Notes: generated by a model not told the origin, from the sequence alone. A stretch of DNA of 64,000 bases from Mesobacillus jeotgali (GCF_031759225.1 NZ_CP134494.1:3222501-3286500); one strand, 5' to 3'; positions 37,563-49,083 are shown, numbered from the stretch's first letter. Numbers and translations are program-made.

Positions 37563-38009
37563 TTATGAAAGGTGTTGTTGTACAAGTTTATTAACGAGAG
37601 ATCCGTCTGCTTTACCTTTTACTTTAGGCATAAGGACAGCCATTACTCTACCCATATCGGCTTTCGATGCCGCACCGGTCTCCGCGATAGCTTCTTTGAC
37701 GATTTCCGTCACTTCTTCTTCGCTAAGCTGCTGTGGCATGTAAACTTCGACATGCTTTAGTTCTGTTTGTATCTTTTCAACGAGGTCTTGACGACCAGCT
37801 TTTTCAAATTCCTGGAGGGAATCTTTGCGTTGTTTCACTTCACGAGAAAGTACAGTTAACTCTTCTTCTTCGGATAATTCCTGCTTGCCGAACTTGATTG
37901 CTTCGTTTTGCAGGGACGCTTTGACCATCCGAATCGTCGTGAGTCTGTCCTTTTCTTTGTTCTTCATCGCTTGTTTCATATCATTATTTAAACGCTCGAG
38001 CAGGCTCAA
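37563..38009 (-). CDS. yqeY: GatB/YqeY domain protein
   Basis: A 148-residue helical protein homologous to the C-terminal tRNA-binding tail domain of GatB. Characteristic stretches are [20 protein letters not shown] in part and the C-terminal [20 protein letters not shown]. Function is unproven; a role with tRNA or the ribosome is suggested by its universal pairing with rpsU, also seen here (17 bases apart). The start is TTG at 38009, with AGAGGGTGG upstream. Confidence 0.93.
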   Translation of the reverse strand: MSLLERLNNDMKQAMKNKEKDRLTTIRMVKASLQNEAIKFGKQELSEEEELTVLSREVKQRKDSLQEFEKAGRQDLVEKIQTELKHVEVYMPQQLSEEEVTEIVKEAIAETGAASKADMGRVMAVLMPKVKGKADGSLVNKLVQQHLS

Positions 38010-38025
38010 GTTATTCCACCCTCTC

Positions 38026-38199
38026 TTAGAACTTGCGTTTTCTAGCAGCTTCAGACTTCTTCTTACGCTTTACACTAGGTTTTTCGTAGAATTCGCGCTT
38101 TCTAGCTTCTTGGATAGTACCTGATTTAGATACAGTACGTTTGAAGCGTCGAAGAGCATCTTCAAGCGATTCGTTTTTACGAACGACAGTTTTAGACAT
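38026..38199 (-). CDS. rpsU: 30S ribosomal protein S21
   Basis: A 57-residue protein, the exact length of Bacillus S21. It runs from [20 protein letters not shown] to a very basic C-terminus ([12 protein letters not shown]). The frame is open to 38265, but ATG 38199 has the strong GGAGGGAGGG site and the conserved N-terminus. It is cotranscribed with yqeY. Confidence 0.97.
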   Translation of the reverse strand: MSKTVVRKNESLEDALRRFKRTVSKSGTIQEARKREFYEKPSVKRKKKSEAARKRKF

Positions 38200-38264
38200 T
38201 CTCTTTCCCTCCCTCCGAGCACAACACACTAACACCAAAACACATGGAAACCATGTACCTTGCA

Positions 38265-38293
38265 ATTATAATATAACACTGGCAGGAGGTCAA
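38265..38293 (-). promoter_or_regulatory. Sigma-A promoter of rpsU-yqeY
   Basis: TTGACC (38293-38288), 17 bases, TATAAT (38270-38265) on the minus strand. The 5' leader (about 60 bases) contains the small hairpin ACATGG-TTT-CCATGT. Confidence 0.85.
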
Positions 38294-38409
38294 CTGTATT
38301 TAGCCCTTGTTTTTAGAATATGTACTTTTGCACGATAACATACTGTCAGCAAATTTTATTAGCATGTCCTGTCCTCCTTTTCATACATATAAATGGGAGG
38401 GGGAGTCCG

Positions 38410-39333
38410 ATGGTCTATCTATTATTTTTCCTATTATTCCTTGCCGTTTTCATCGGCGGGATGACATTGCTTCGAAAAGGCTTATTCGATTTATCCGCAA
38501 GCAGAATGAAGAACTGGCTGGCCCACATGACCGATACCCCATTAAAAGGGTTGATTGCCGGAACCATCGTTACAGCCCTTCTGCACAGCAGTTCGGCTGT
38601 CATGGTCATCACGATCGGCCTAATTTCTGCAGGCCTGCTGAAGTTCTCGAATTCAATCGGTATCATTCTTGGATCGAATATCGGGACAACCTTCACCCTT
38701 GAAATCATCACCTTCAATATCGACGCATTTATCGTGCCTTTTGCTGTCATCGGCGCTATTTTAATGGTAATGAAAAATAAAACCTGGCAGAACATTGGAG
38801 CCATTTCATTTGGGATTGCAGCTGTTTTTGCAGCAATGCAAGGCTTCACTTTCCTAGCTGACCCTGTCACTAGCCTTCCAATTGTTGAGCTTGCCCTCGC
38901 CAACCTCAACAACAGCCATTTAATAAGCATATTTACAGGCATGGCTGTAACAGCCCTGATCCAGTCCAGTACCGCAATGACTGGAATCATCATGGGATTT
39001 CTGTCTGAAGGGACTCTAAGCATGGATTCAGCAATAGCCGCTATGCTTGGTGCCAATATAGGAACATGCATTACCGCCATGCTGGCGTCGATTGGAGCAG
39101 GAAAAGAGGCCAGGCTTACAGCATTGGCCCATGTATGGCTGAATGTCGCTGGGGCGGCAGTCTTCTATCCATTCATTGACCAAATAGCCTCTTTGGCTGC
39201 CTTGACTGCCACAAGACCAGAAGTCCAACTTGCGCATGTCAGTGTCATTTACAATATAATCGCTTCCTTGCTCGTACTTCCTGTTGCCGAGAAATTCGGC
39301 AGGATGATTGAATTCTTCCATGGAAGGGTCTAA
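38410..39333 (+). CDS. yqeW: Na/Pi cotransporter family membrane protein YqeW
   Basis: A 307-residue polytopic protein of the NptA/PhoU-less Na/Pi symporter family. It has the two inverted QSS-type repeats: TALLHSSSAVMVITIGLISAG in part (around residue 60) and TALIQSSTAMTGIIMGFL (around 180). Each is followed by a GSNIGTT or GANIGTC motif. About eight membrane segments. No PhoU tail is present. Substrate is inferred by family only. ATG 38410 has GGAGGGGGAG upstream; the earlier in-frame start at 38320 lacks a site. Confidence 0.88.
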   Translation: MVYLLFFLLFLAVFIGGMTLLRKGLFDLSASRMKNWLAHMTDTPLKGLIAGTIVTALLHSSSAVMVITIGLISAGLLKFSNSIGIILGSNIGTTFTLEIITFNIDAFIVPFAVIGAILMVMKNKTWQNIGAISFGIAAVFAAMQGFTFLADPVTSLPIVELALANLNNSHLISIFTGMAVTALIQSSTAMTGIIMGFLSEGTLSMDSAIAAMLGANIGTCITAMLASIGAGKEARLTALAHVWLNVAGAAVFYPFIDQIASLAALTATRPEVQLAHVSVIYNIIASLLVLPVAEKFGRMIEFFHGRV

Positions 39334-39343
39334 AACTTAGATA

Positions 39344-39374
39344 CAAAAAAGAGCTGGCGCCATTGCCAGCTCTA
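39344..39374 (-). terminator. Terminator between convergent yqeW and mtaB
   Basis: On the minus strand AGAGCTGGC pairs with GCCAGCTCT around a loop of about seven bases and is followed by TTTTTTG, so it mainly serves mtaB. Confidence 0.85.
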
Positions 39375-39384
39375 ACAGGTTACT

Positions 39385-40737
39385 TTATATAACAGCATGT
39401 TCAGCTACAGTTTCATCATCCAGTACGCGGACGAATTGTCCTTCATTATAAGGATAGCCTGCTTTTGCGATCTTGACCTTCACGATTTTTCCGACCATAT
39501 CTTCGGTAGCAGGGAAAACCACTTTCAAGTAGTTATCTGTGTAACCTACATAAAGTCCGCTATCGGGATTTTCCTTGTAAATCTCTTCAGGGATTACTTC
39601 AAGCACTTCATTTTCAAACTGAGAAGCATATTCCTTTGCAAGCTGGTTGGATAGCTCGATCAATCTGTGGACGCGTTCGTTTTTCACGTCCTCATCCACC
39701 TGGTCTTCCATCCTCGCAGCAGGAGTACCTGTCCGTTTTGAATAAGGGAAGACGTGCAGTTCTGAGAATTGATGCTTCTTGATGAAATTATAGGTTTCCA
39801 TGAATTCTTCTTCCGTTTCACCAGGGAAACCGACAATGATATCAGATGTAACGGCAAGACCTGGCAATACTTCCTTCAGTCGGTCAAGACGCTCTCCGAA
39901 AAATTCCATTGTGTATTTACGGCGCATACGCTTCAGTACTGTGTCAGATCCAGATTGAAGCGGGATGTGCAAGTGACGGACGACAATATTTGATTGATCA
40001 ATTACCTCGATCACTTCATCTGTGATTTGGCTAGCTTCAATAGAAGAAATGCGCAGGCGCTTTATGCCTTTTACTTGAGCCTCAAGATCTCTGAGAAGTG
40101 CTGCAAGGTTGTAATCCTTCATGTCCTCACCATAGCCCCCTGTGTGGATACCTGTAAGAACGATTTCCTTGTAGCCTGCATCAACAAGCTGTTGAGCCTG
40201 ACGAATGACCTCTTGTGGATCACGTGATCTCATCAAACCGCGTGCCCATGGAATGATACAGAAAGTGCAAAAATTGTTGCAGCCTTCCTGGATTTTCAAT
40301 GAAGCTCTTGTACGGTCAGTAAATGCCGGTACATCAAGCTCCTCATAAACACGGTTTTTCATGATATTGCCGACAGCATTGATTGGCTGGCGCTCTTGCT
40401 TGTACTGTTCGATATACTCAAGCATTTTAACGCGGTCCTGTGTGCCGACGACGATATCAACTCCAGGAATCGCCATGATTTCTGCAGGAGAAGTCTGTGC
40501 ATAACAGCCGGTAACACAAATAACAGCGTCCGGATTCTTGCGCACAGCCCGGCGAATGACCTGGCGGCTCTTCTTGTCCCCTGTGTTCGTTACCGTACAG
40601 GTATTGATGACATAAACATCCGAGGTAGATTCAAACTCTACTCTCTCGTATCCTTGTTCCTTAAATAACTGCCAGATGGCTTCTGTTTCGTAGTGGTTAA
40701 CCTTGCAACCTAATGTATGAAAAGCAACTGTAGGCAT
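39385..40737 (-). CDS. mtaB: tRNA t6A37 methylthiotransferase MtaB
   Basis: A 450-residue radical-SAM enzyme converting t6A37 to ms2t6A37 in tRNA. The N-terminal UPF0004 domain has cluster cysteines in LGCKVNHYE, NTCTVTN and VTGCYAQ. The radical-SAM core has CNNFCTFC (CxxxCxxC, around residue 150). The C-terminal TRAM domain covers about 380-445. ATG 40737 follows TTGAGGTGA. It lies five bases after rsmE, in the prmA-rsmE-mtaB stretch behind the dnaK cluster. Confidence 0.95.
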   Translation of the reverse strand: MPTVAFHTLGCKVNHYETEAIWQLFKEQGYERVEFESTSDVYVINTCTVTNTGDKKSRQVIRRAVRKNPDAVICVTGCYAQTSPAEIMAIPGVDIVVGTQDRVKMLEYIEQYKQERQPINAVGNIMKNRVYEELDVPAFTDRTRASLKIQEGCNNFCTFCIIPWARGLMRSRDPQEVIRQAQQLVDAGYKEIVLTGIHTGGYGEDMKDYNLAALLRDLEAQVKGIKRLRISSIEASQITDEVIEVIDQSNIVVRHLHIPLQSGSDTVLKRMRRKYTMEFFGERLDRLKEVLPGLAVTSDIIVGFPGETEEEFMETYNFIKKHQFSELHVFPYSKRTGTPAARMEDQVDEDVKNERVHRLIELSNQLAKEYASQFENEVLEVIPEEIYKENPDSGLYVGYTDNYLKVVFPATEDMVGKIVKVKIAKAGYPYNEGQFVRVLDDETVAEHAVI

Positions 40738-40742
40738 TATCT

Positions 40743-41492
40743 TCACCTCAATAATTCAAAATGATAGGAAACAGCAGACAAGGCATATAGCGGTGCTGTT
40801 TCTGTACGCAAAATTCGCGGCCCGAGACCACATGCTAAAAATCCATTCCCATTTAAAAGGGCAACTTCCTCGGAGGTAAGTCCTCCTTCAGGACCAAATA
40901 CAATCAGGAGGCTATCGCCTTCCTTCAATTTTGAGAGAGTGGAGGAAAGGACCGAAGCTTCGCCTTCCCTCGCTTCTTCCTCATAGGCAACAAGTTTATA
41001 AGTATACTCATTGCTCGCTTTCAGCAATTCTTTAAAACTAATTGGCTCTCTTACATCTGGAACATGGCTGCGATGTGACTGTTCGGCGGCTTCCTTGGCA
41101 ATCTTCTGCCAGCGTTCAACCTTTTTGGCAGCCTTCTTGCCGTCCCATTTGACAATTGAGCGGGATGCGGTAAAAGGGACAAATTCAAAAGCACCTAGTT
41201 CAGTGCCCTTCTGAATAATCAATTCGAGCTTATCCCCTTTGGGCAGACCGCTCGCAATCACGACTTGGACCGGAAGCTCAGTGGTCCCTTCCTCCCATTT
41301 TACAACGTTTGCCACAACGATTTCATCGGTAATTTCTGCAATCTGGCAAACCGCGCTTTTTCCCGTGGGCGTGACACAGATGATGTCGTCCCCAGCCTTC
41401 ATCCTCATGACACGTACAATATGATGATAATCATCGCCGCTAATATTGAACTGTTCCATATCCACTTGTTCATCAATAAAATACCGCTGCAC
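40743..41492 (-). CDS. rsmE: 16S rRNA (uracil(1498)-N3)-methyltransferase RsmE
   Basis: A 249-residue SPOUT-fold methyltransferase. It has an N-terminal PUA-like domain (about 1-70) and a C-terminal knot with IVFGPEGGLTSEEV and LGPRILRTETAPLYALSAVSY. The frame runs on to 41573, but those codons fall in a family-B repeat. GTG 41492 yields the family N-terminus (M-QRYFIDE). The ribosome-binding site is weak (AGCAGGTG), possibly a consequence of the repeat 18 bases upstream. Confidence 0.93.
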   Translation of the reverse strand: MQRYFIDEQVDMEQFNISGDDYHHIVRVMRMKAGDDIICVTPTGKSAVCQIAEITDEIVVANVVKWEEGTTELPVQVVIASGLPKGDKLELIIQKGTELGAFEFVPFTASRSIVKWDGKKAAKKVERWQKIAKEAAEQSHRSHVPDVREPISFKELLKASNEYTYKLVAYEEEAREGEASVLSSTLSKLKEGDSLLIVFGPEGGLTSEEVALLNGNGFLACGLGPRILRTETAPLYALSAVSYHFELLR

Positions 41493-41509
41493 CACAGCAC
41501 CTGCTTTCT

Positions 41510-41575
41510 GCAAAGCACGAGCGCCTTGACCGCCCCGATAAGCGTTTAGAGGCCAGGCACTGGAGCTAGACATTT
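41510..41575 (-). repeat. Intergenic repeat family B, copy 3 (shortened)
   Basis: CTGCAAAGCACGAGCGCCTT, then GACCGCCCCGATAAGCG and ending GGCACTGGAGCTAGAC. It equals the two ends of the family-B element joined, with the middle missing. It lies directly upstream of rsmE, between its start codon and the prmA terminator. Strand is arbitrary. Confidence 0.75.
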
Positions 41576-41606
41576 CTCAGATTTGATACATAAGAATTAT
41601 TAAGAC

Positions 41607-41641
41607 AGAAAAAAGGGGATAAACCGTTCCCCTTTTTCTCC
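41607..41641 (-). terminator. Intrinsic terminator after prmA
   Basis: On the minus strand AAAAAGGGGA pairs with TCCCCTTTTT around a loop of about nine bases, followed by T residues. It separates prmA from rsmE, so rsmE needs read-through or its own promoter in a spacer of about 115 bases largely made of repeat. Confidence 0.8.
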
Positions 41642-41642
41642 A

Positions 41643-42581
41643 TTATTTCTTTTTGCTGATGATCGCAACCCAGTCTTCCATAGATATAATCTCCTCTATT
41701 TCAAAGCCAGCATTGATCATTGCATCCTTGACGACTTCTTTCTTCTGCTGGATGATGCCAGAAGTGATGAAGTACCCGCCATTCTTCACGACCTGGCCTG
41801 CATCATCGGCAAAGCGCAAAATCACTTCTGCCAGGATATTCGCAACCACAATATCCGCACCCTCTTCAACTCCGTCCAGAAGGTTATTTTGTGAAATGGT
41901 TGCGACATCGTGGACTTTGTTGAGCTTGAGGTTGAGTTTTGCCACCTGCACTGCCACATCATCCAGGTCCATCGCTTCCACTTTTCCTGCCCCCAGCTTA
42001 GCTGCTGCAATACTGAGGACACCTGAACCTGTACCGACATCCACAACCCGGTCGCCAGGCTGGACCGTTCTTTCAAGGGCCTGTATACACATGACCGTTG
42101 TCGGGTGTGTTCCTGTGCCGAATGCCATTCCCGGGTCTAGCTCGATGATCAATTCATCTGTGTTGACTGGCGTGTAATCCTCCCAGGTTGGAACGATCGT
42201 GAACTTTTCGGAAATTTTCACAGGGTTATAGTATTTCTTCCAGGCAGTTGCCCACTCTTCCTCATTCACTTCACTGATTGATACTTTATTCAGCCCGATA
42301 TCGATATTATAGATAATCAGGTTATTGATCGCTTCTTTGATCTCATCGACTGTTTCTCCAAGGAAACTATTCACCGGGAGATAAGCTTTTACAATAACTC
42401 CTTCTTCCGGATAATCGTCTGGATTAAGCTGGTATATTTCTCCGAACTGGTCCTCTCTTTCCTTCTCAAGCTCCAGCGGATCTTCGATTACGACCCCGCT
42501 CGCGCCTGCTTCGTGCAGGATATTGGAAATCGGCTCAACCGCTTCATTTGTAGTTAAAATGCTGATTTCAGACCATTTCAT
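41643..42581 (-). CDS. prmA: Ribosomal protein L11 methyltransferase PrmA
   Basis: A 312-residue class I methyltransferase that trimethylates L11. The N-terminal substrate-recognition domain (1-120) precedes the catalytic part with [11 protein letters not shown], the SAM loop [15 protein letters not shown], and the catalytic-site block [12 protein letters not shown]. Full length. It lies 19 bases after dnaJ on the same strand, as in B. subtilis (yqeT). Confidence 0.95.
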   Translation of the reverse strand: MKWSEISILTTNEAVEPISNILHEAGASGVVIEDPLELEKEREDQFGEIYQLNPDDYPEEGVIVKAYLPVNSFLGETVDEIKEAINNLIIYNIDIGLNKVSISEVNEEEWATAWKKYYNPVKISEKFTIVPTWEDYTPVNTDELIIELDPGMAFGTGTHPTTVMCIQALERTVQPGDRVVDVGTGSGVLSIAAAKLGAGKVEAMDLDDVAVQVAKLNLKLNKVHDVATISQNNLLDGVEEGADIVVANILAEVILRFADDAGQVVKNGGYFITSGIIQQKKEVVKDAMINAGFEIEEIISMEDWVAIISKKK

Positions 42582-42600
42582 TTATACCAACTCCATTCGA

Positions 42601-43728
42601 TTAATCACCTTTAAAGGCACGTTTTACTTTGGAAAAAAAGCCTTCTTCCTGCTCTCCAAGAGGAGACTGGCCACTCACTTCGGCAAACTCACGGAGAAGC
42701 TGCTTTTGCTTTTCAGTCAGTTTAGTTGGAGTCACGATACGGACAAGGACATGTTGGTCACCTGTACCATACCCGCGGACGTTCGGTACACCTTTTCCTT
42801 TCAGGCGGAACTTTGTACCTGTCTGTGTTCCAGCAGGAACTTTCAATTTCACTTTACCATGCAGTGTAGGGACTTCAACTTCATCACCAAGCGCTGCCTG
42901 GACAAATGTAATCGGCATTTCACAGTAAATGTCATCGCCGTCACGCTCAAAGAATTCATGTGACCTGATGTGGAAGACAATGTAAAGATCGCCTGGAGGT
43001 CCGCCATTGATACCGGCTTCTCCTTTTCCTGCCACTCTCAGCTGCTGGCCATCATCGACACCGGCTGGGATCTTAACATGAATCTTGTTCCTTCTTGTAA
43101 CTTTCCCTGTACCGGAACATGTCTTACATCTTTCTTTGATTTCCTTACCTGATCCATTACAGTGATGGCACACCCTGCGGTTAACAATACGTCCAAATGG
43201 CGTGTTTTGTTCCACACTGATCTGGCCGCTGCCGTGACAGTGTTTACATGTATCCACTTTAGTACCTGGTTTAGCACCAGTTCCGTCACATGTATCACAT
43301 TCTTCTTCACGAGGGATTTCGATATCCGTTTCCTTGCCGAATACAGCTTCCTCGAACTTCAAGGTCATCGTGTACTGTAAATCGGCACCCTGCCTTGGCG
43401 CGTTAGGGTCACGGCGTCTGCCGCCTCCGCCGCCAAAGAAGGAATTGAAAATGTCTTCGAAGCCGCCAAAACCGCCGCCGAAATCACCGCCGCCTCCGAA
43501 TCCCTGGTTAGGATCGACATGGCCAAACTGGTCATAGTGAGCGCGCTTCTGGTCGTCACTTAATACCTCGTATGCTTCTTTCACTTCTTTGAATTTTTCA
43601 TCTGCTCCCGGCTCTTTGTTGATGTCCGGATGGAATTGTTTAGAAAGCTTGCGATAGGCTTTCTTTAATTCATCCTTCGTAGCCGATTTACTGACTCCGA
43701 GGACTTCATAGTAATCCCGTTTACTCAT
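42601..43728 (-). CDS. dnaJ: Chaperone DnaJ (Hsp40)
   Basis: A 375-residue type I J-protein. The J domain (1-70, HPD in KQFHPDINK) is followed by a Gly/Phe-rich region (about 75-115). The zinc domain has four CxxCxGxG repeats ([32 protein letters not shown]), and then the C-terminal substrate-binding domains. ATG 43728 follows CGGGAGTGG. It is 446 bases from dnaK instead of being tightly linked; the gap contains a family-A repeat and a terminator-like hairpin. Confidence 0.96.
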   Translation of the reverse strand: MSKRDYYEVLGVSKSATKDELKKAYRKLSKQFHPDINKEPGADEKFKEVKEAYEVLSDDQKRAHYDQFGHVDPNQGFGGGGDFGGGFGGFEDIFNSFFGGGGGRRRDPNAPRQGADLQYTMTLKFEEAVFGKETDIEIPREEECDTCDGTGAKPGTKVDTCKHCHGSGQISVEQNTPFGRIVNRRVCHHCNGSGKEIKERCKTCSGTGKVTRRNKIHVKIPAGVDDGQQLRVAGKGEAGINGGPPGDLYIVFHIRSHEFFERDGDDIYCEMPITFVQAALGDEVEVPTLHGKVKLKVPAGTQTGTKFRLKGKGVPNVRGYGTGDQHVLVRIVTPTKLTEKQKQLLREFAEVSGQSPLGEQEEGFFSKVKRAFKGD

Positions 43729-43868
43729 GATTACCACTCCCGAATCTTTTCACATAAAGATAATTCTAACATTCCCGTACATTCATACGCAATATTTAAA
43801 ATATCTGATATGCAGTATTTTGTGTCTCTTTTTTATTTCATTAGCTTTATTAATTTAGTTTGGTGACA

Positions 43869-43925
43869 TTAAAAAAGCCAAAGCCAAGTATGACCTGACT
43901 TTGACTTTTTGGGTTGGCTCTTTAT
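43869..43925 (-). terminator. Possible terminator-like hairpin between dnaK and dnaJ
   Basis: On the minus strand AAAGAGCCAA can pair with TTGGCTTT of the segment TTGGCTTTGGCTTTTTT, ending in six T residues. The loop is long, so strength is uncertain. Confidence 0.45.
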
Positions 43926-43933
43926 ACAAGGCT

Positions 43934-44123
43934 GTTGATTTTCGTTCCAGGCGCTTCGCTTTCCGCGGTGGCTCGGGGAGCCTCCTCGTCGTTTCACTCC
44001 TGCGGGGTCTCCCCTGACCCATGCTCCCGCAGGACTTTGAAAAGCTTCTTCGAGTTCGCCCACGCACGATGGAAATGCGTTAGCATTTCCGGAGGAGTCT
44101 GCGCGCCTTCCACTACAATCAAC
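43934..44123 (-). repeat. Intergenic repeat family A, copy 2, with a nested insertion (190 bp)
   Basis: Read on the minus strand it follows copy 1 (7972-8101) closely from GTTGATT through GTGGAAGGCGCG to GCGCCTGGAACG and AATCAAC. After the GACTCCT block about 58 extra bases are present, flanked by TCCT on both sides. They include the palindrome GGAAATGC-TAAC-GCATTTCC. It sits in the dnaK-dnaJ spacer. Two short antisense open frames inside are judged spurious. Confidence 0.85.
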
Positions 44124-44174
44124 AGAGGTTTAAAAAATAGACTGTAAATAACAGAGCCTCTAATTATCTATAAT

Positions 44175-46013
<1,839 letters not shown>

Positions 46014-46042
46014 TTACCTCCTGGATCTTTTATGTAGGCTCT

Positions 46043-46630
46043 TTATTGGTTCACTTTTACCATTGCTGGACGAATGATGCGGTCCTTTAGCATATAGCCT
46101 TTTTGGAATTCTTCAACAACAATGTTAGGGCCGTAATTTTCATCTTCAGCCTGCATCACTGCCTGATGAAGGTGCGGGTCAAATTCTTTGCCTACAGCTT
46201 CAATGACTTCAACGCCTTCATTCTTAAGGGCGTCCAGCAAGCTGCGGTATACCATTTCCACTCCCTGTTTGAGGGATTTCGCCTGTTCATTATCAACATC
46301 CATCTTCAAAGCACGTTCGAAGTTATCGATTGCCGGAAGCAGATCTGTAATAATGCTTTGGGCTCTATATTTAGCGCTCGCTTCAAGTTCAATCCTTGAA
46401 CGGCGGCGGAAGTTGTCAAAATCAGCCTGAAGGCGCAAGTAACGGTTGTCAGCTTCCTCAAGCTTGCCTTCCAATTCAGCCACTTTCTGCTCCATTGGAT
46501 CTTGCTGCTCTTCTTGAGCTGGAATTTCTTCATTTTGGCCAGAAGCTTCGTTTTCGGCAAAAACCTCTTCAACCGTTTCTTCTTCCGTCTGGCTGTTCAA
46601 TTCTTGCTCAGTGTTTCTCTCTTCTGTCAC
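46043..46630 (-). CDS. grpE: Nucleotide exchange factor GrpE
   Basis: A 195-residue DnaK nucleotide-exchange factor. The acidic, Gln/Glu-rich unstructured N-terminus (1-60) is followed by a long coiled coil (about 65-115, with [13 protein letters not shown]) and the C-terminal beta-wing ([20 protein letters not shown] in part). It lies 35 bases upstream of dnaK. The 163-base gap to hrcA shows no gene. Confidence 0.96.
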   Translation of the reverse strand: MTEERNTEQELNSQTEEETVEEVFAENEASGQNEEIPAQEEQQDPMEQKVAELEGKLEEADNRYLRLQADFDNFRRRSRIELEASAKYRAQSIITDLLPAIDNFERALKMDVDNEQAKSLKQGVEMVYRSLLDALKNEGVEVIEAVGKEFDPHLHQAVMQAEDENYGPNIVVEEFQKGYMLKDRIIRPAMVKVNQ

Positions 46631-46793
46631 GTTAACTCACCTCCCTAAAAGTATCGCGGCATAGATGCCACATTCTCCCAGGCTGTGCCCGGGATTGATT
46701 TATATTTCAACTTAAGCAAACATGCTTCAGTAGAAAACACATGACGATTCAGGATGGAACAGGCTGCTCCACCCTTAATCAATATTTCCATGC

Positions 46794-47825
46794 TTATTTA
46801 TTTTGATACAGCTGTGTCAGCACCTTGGACAAATCTGTACTGATCAATTGAAGCAAGCTGATGACTCGTGAATACTCCATTCGTGTCGGCCCTAAAACCG
46901 CGATGGACCCGAGTTTCTCCTCACCCATTGAATACGTCGCCGTGATCAGGCTGCAATTTTCCATTGCAGAGTTATCATTCTCCGTGCCAATCTTGACATT
47001 GATTCCGGCCGGATTTTGCCTGATCAGATGGTATAAGCCATCTTCATGTTCGATCATATTCATCAGGTTGCGAATTTTATCGACATCATTGAACTCTGGC
47101 TGGCTGAGAATATTCGTTTTCCCGCCAAAGAACACCTTTTCACTTGCCGGCATGTTCAAAGTATCCATGATCGTATTCAGGAGAGTGTCATAACTGCTGA
47201 TATGCTGGCGGAGCAGCATAGCAATCTCCTTGTAGATCTTTGAATTCAGATTGGTAAGCGGAACGCCGGCCAGTCGATCATTCAGGATATTGACCATTTT
47301 TTCAACATCTGATGGATCAATGCTGGTCGGAAAATGGAACATCCTGTTTTCTACATGCCCTGTATCGGTTACGATGATGGCGATAGCCGTGTCCGTATTC
47401 AAGGGGACGATCTGCAATTTTTTCAGCCTGTTGTCCTTAACAGCCGGCCCTAAAACAATCGACGTGTAATTCGTCATTTCGGATAAAATCCTCGCTGATT
47501 TCTGGACGATTTTTTCCAGTTCGTATATACGTTCAGCAAAAATCGATTTGATCGCCGCCATATCGGAACGATTCACTTTTTGTGGCAGCAGAAGGTTATC
47601 TACATAAAATCGATATCCCTTCTCGGAAGGGATCCTTCCAGAAGATGTATGGGTCTTTTCAATGAATCCCATATCCTCCAAATCCGCCATTTCATTTCGG
47701 ATTGTCGCCGAACTGAAATTAATTTCTTCCTTTTTCGACAAGCTCCTTGAACCTATCGGTTGAGCTGAACGAATAAAGTCATCAACAATCACCTGCAAAA
47801 TGAGCACCTGACGATCTGTTAACAA
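46794..47825 (-). CDS. hrcA: Heat-inducible transcription repressor HrcA
   Basis: A 343-residue repressor of class I heat-shock genes, the same length as B. subtilis HrcA. The N-terminal winged helix ([19 protein letters not shown] in part, [21 protein letters not shown]) is followed by the dimerisation and inserted domains. TTG 47825 is chosen. It gives the family N-terminus M-L-T-D-R-Q and is six bases from GAGGTG, while the ATGs before it are too close. A CIRCE operator lies 15 bases upstream. Confidence 0.95.
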   Translation of the reverse strand: MLTDRQVLILQVIVDDFIRSAQPIGSRSLSKKEEINFSSATIRNEMADLEDMGFIEKTHTSSGRIPSEKGYRFYVDNLLLPQKVNRSDMAAIKSIFAERIYELEKIVQKSARILSEMTNYTSIVLGPAVKDNRLKKLQIVPLNTDTAIAIIVTDTGHVENRMFHFPTSIDPSDVEKMVNILNDRLAGVPLTNLNSKIYKEIAMLLRQHISSYDTLLNTIMDTLNMPASEKVFFGGKTNILSQPEFNDVDKIRNLMNMIEHEDGLYHLIRQNPAGINVKIGTENDNSAMENCSLITATYSMGEEKLGSIAVLGPTRMEYSRVISLLQLISTDLSKVLTQLYQNK

Positions 47826-47839
47826 CATCATCACCTCTG

Positions 47840-47866
47840 TTAGCACTCTATAAGAACGAGTGCTAA
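47840..47866. promoter_or_regulatory. CIRCE operator (HrcA-binding inverted repeat)
   Basis: A perfect TTAGCACTC-N9-GAGTGCTAA. It lies between the hrcA promoter and start codon, so HrcA represses its own operon (hrcA-grpE-dnaK-dnaJ). Confidence 0.98.
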
Positions 47867-47876
47867 TTCTAAAAAT

Positions 47877-47905
47877 AATTTATCAATAAACGCTGAGGAT
47901 GTCAA
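47877..47905 (-). promoter_or_regulatory. Sigma-A promoter of the hrcA operon
   Basis: TTGACA (47905-47900), 17 bases, TAAATT (47882-47877) on the minus strand. The -35 overlaps the hemW stop codon. Confidence 0.7.
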
Positions 47906-49041
47906 TGATTTGATACCCCGATGAAAGATTGAAAAACTTCATTGCCTAGAAGGCGTCCCTGTCTTGTTAGGCAGATGGTATCATTATCGGTTTTCAGCAG
48001 GCCTTTCTTCGTCCAATCATCAAGTTGACTGGAGAATATTTGCATGGGGTTCCGTCCGAATTTTTCTTCGAATCGTCGAACACTGACACCTTTTGTCTTT
48101 CTTAGACCTAGGAACATTTCTTCTTCCATCTTCTCTTCAAGCGTCACCTTATGGGCATCCATAATCGGAAGTTCACCGCTGGAGATAGGTTCCATATACT
48201 TTTTGAGCGGTCCATAGTTCGACTGTCTCATCCCTTTTACATAACTGTGGGCTCCTGCTCCGAAACCGTAGTACTCCTCATTATTCCAATAGGTTAGATT
48301 ATGCCTGCTTTCGTAACCTGGAACTGCAAAATTGCTGATTTCGTATTGATGAAGGCCGTTTTTTTCCATATGCTCCATGAGTGTCTCATACATTTCCGCT
48401 TCTGCATCCTCACCAGGAAGCAGCAGCTTACCCTTTTGCATTAAATTGTAAAACACGGTCTTTGGTTCAATGATCAGTGAATAGCCAGAGTAATGGACAA
48501 GTCCCTGGGAAAAAGCAGTTTGAATGGACTCGATGAAATCCTGCTTTGTCTGGCCGGGAAGGCTGTAGATCAAATCAATGCTAATATTTTCGAAGCCAGC
48601 AGCTTTTGCATTTTCAATCGATTCAAAAACATCTTTAGCACGGTGGCTGCGGCCAATTTTTTTCAAAAGCTCATCATTAAAAGTCTGTACTCCAAAACTC
48701 AGGCGGTTGACTCCGGCATCTTTCAGGATCGCCAGCTTTTCTTTTGACAAATCGCCTGGATTAGCCTCGAATGTATACTCCGATTCACTGTTGAAGTTCA
48801 GCTGATCCTGGATCGACTGAACCAATTTCCCTAATTGCCTTTCATCAAGCGCGGTCGGGGTCCCGCCGCCCACGAATATCGTATCGAGGATTTCCCGATC
48901 GTCTTGTACAGTCAACTTCATTTCTTTTGCAAGGGCATCTAGGTAGTCATCTACAGGCTGGCCCTTCATGAACACTTTATTAAAATCACAATAATGGCAG
49001 ATATGATGGCAGAATGGTATATGGATATAAGCTGATTTCAT
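47902..49041 (-). CDS. hemW: Radical-SAM haem chaperone HemW
   Basis: A 379-residue radical-SAM protein, formerly called HemN-like. The cluster motif is CHHICHYC (CxxxCxxC) within YIHIPFC. GGGTPT and RLSFGVQTFND follow, and the C-terminal winged-helix HemN_C domain is at about 300-370. It lacks the fourth Cys of true coproporphyrinogen oxidase HemN (the motif ends CDF after the third Cys). That supports haem chaperone function. ATG 49041 is preferred over the adjoining TTG. Confidence 0.93.
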   Translation of the reverse strand: MKSAYIHIPFCHHICHYCDFNKVFMKGQPVDDYLDALAKEMKLTVQDDREILDTIFVGGGTPTALDERQLGKLVQSIQDQLNFNSESEYTFEANPGDLSKEKLAILKDAGVNRLSFGVQTFNDELLKKIGRSHRAKDVFESIENAKAAGFENISIDLIYSLPGQTKQDFIESIQTAFSQGLVHYSGYSLIIEPKTVFYNLMQKGKLLLPGEDAEAEMYETLMEHMEKNGLHQYEISNFAVPGYESRHNLTYWNNEEYYGFGAGAHSYVKGMRQSNYGPLKKYMEPISSGELPIMDAHKVTLEEKMEEEMFLGLRKTKGVSVRRFEEKFGRNPMQIFSSQLDDWTKKGLLKTDNDTICLTRQGRLLGNEVFQSFIGVSNH

Positions 49042-49083
49042 CAAGATTCACTTCCTATGAGGCAATTTTGCCATGATTATTGA

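Noticed and set aside
38415..39080. Long minus-strand open frame of 221 codons
   Set aside because: It lies wholly antisense to yqeW, has no ribosome-binding site, and has a composition typical of a shadow of a membrane-protein gene.
41493..41573. N-terminal extension of RsmE
   Set aside because: The additional 27 codons fall in a family-B repeat and do not match the family; GTG 41492 gives the conserved N-terminus.
43855..44067. Two minus-strand open frames of 64-70 codons between dnaK and dnaJ
   Set aside because: They lie in the family-A repeat and its flank, with Arg/Pro-rich composition from GC-rich sequence and no start site.
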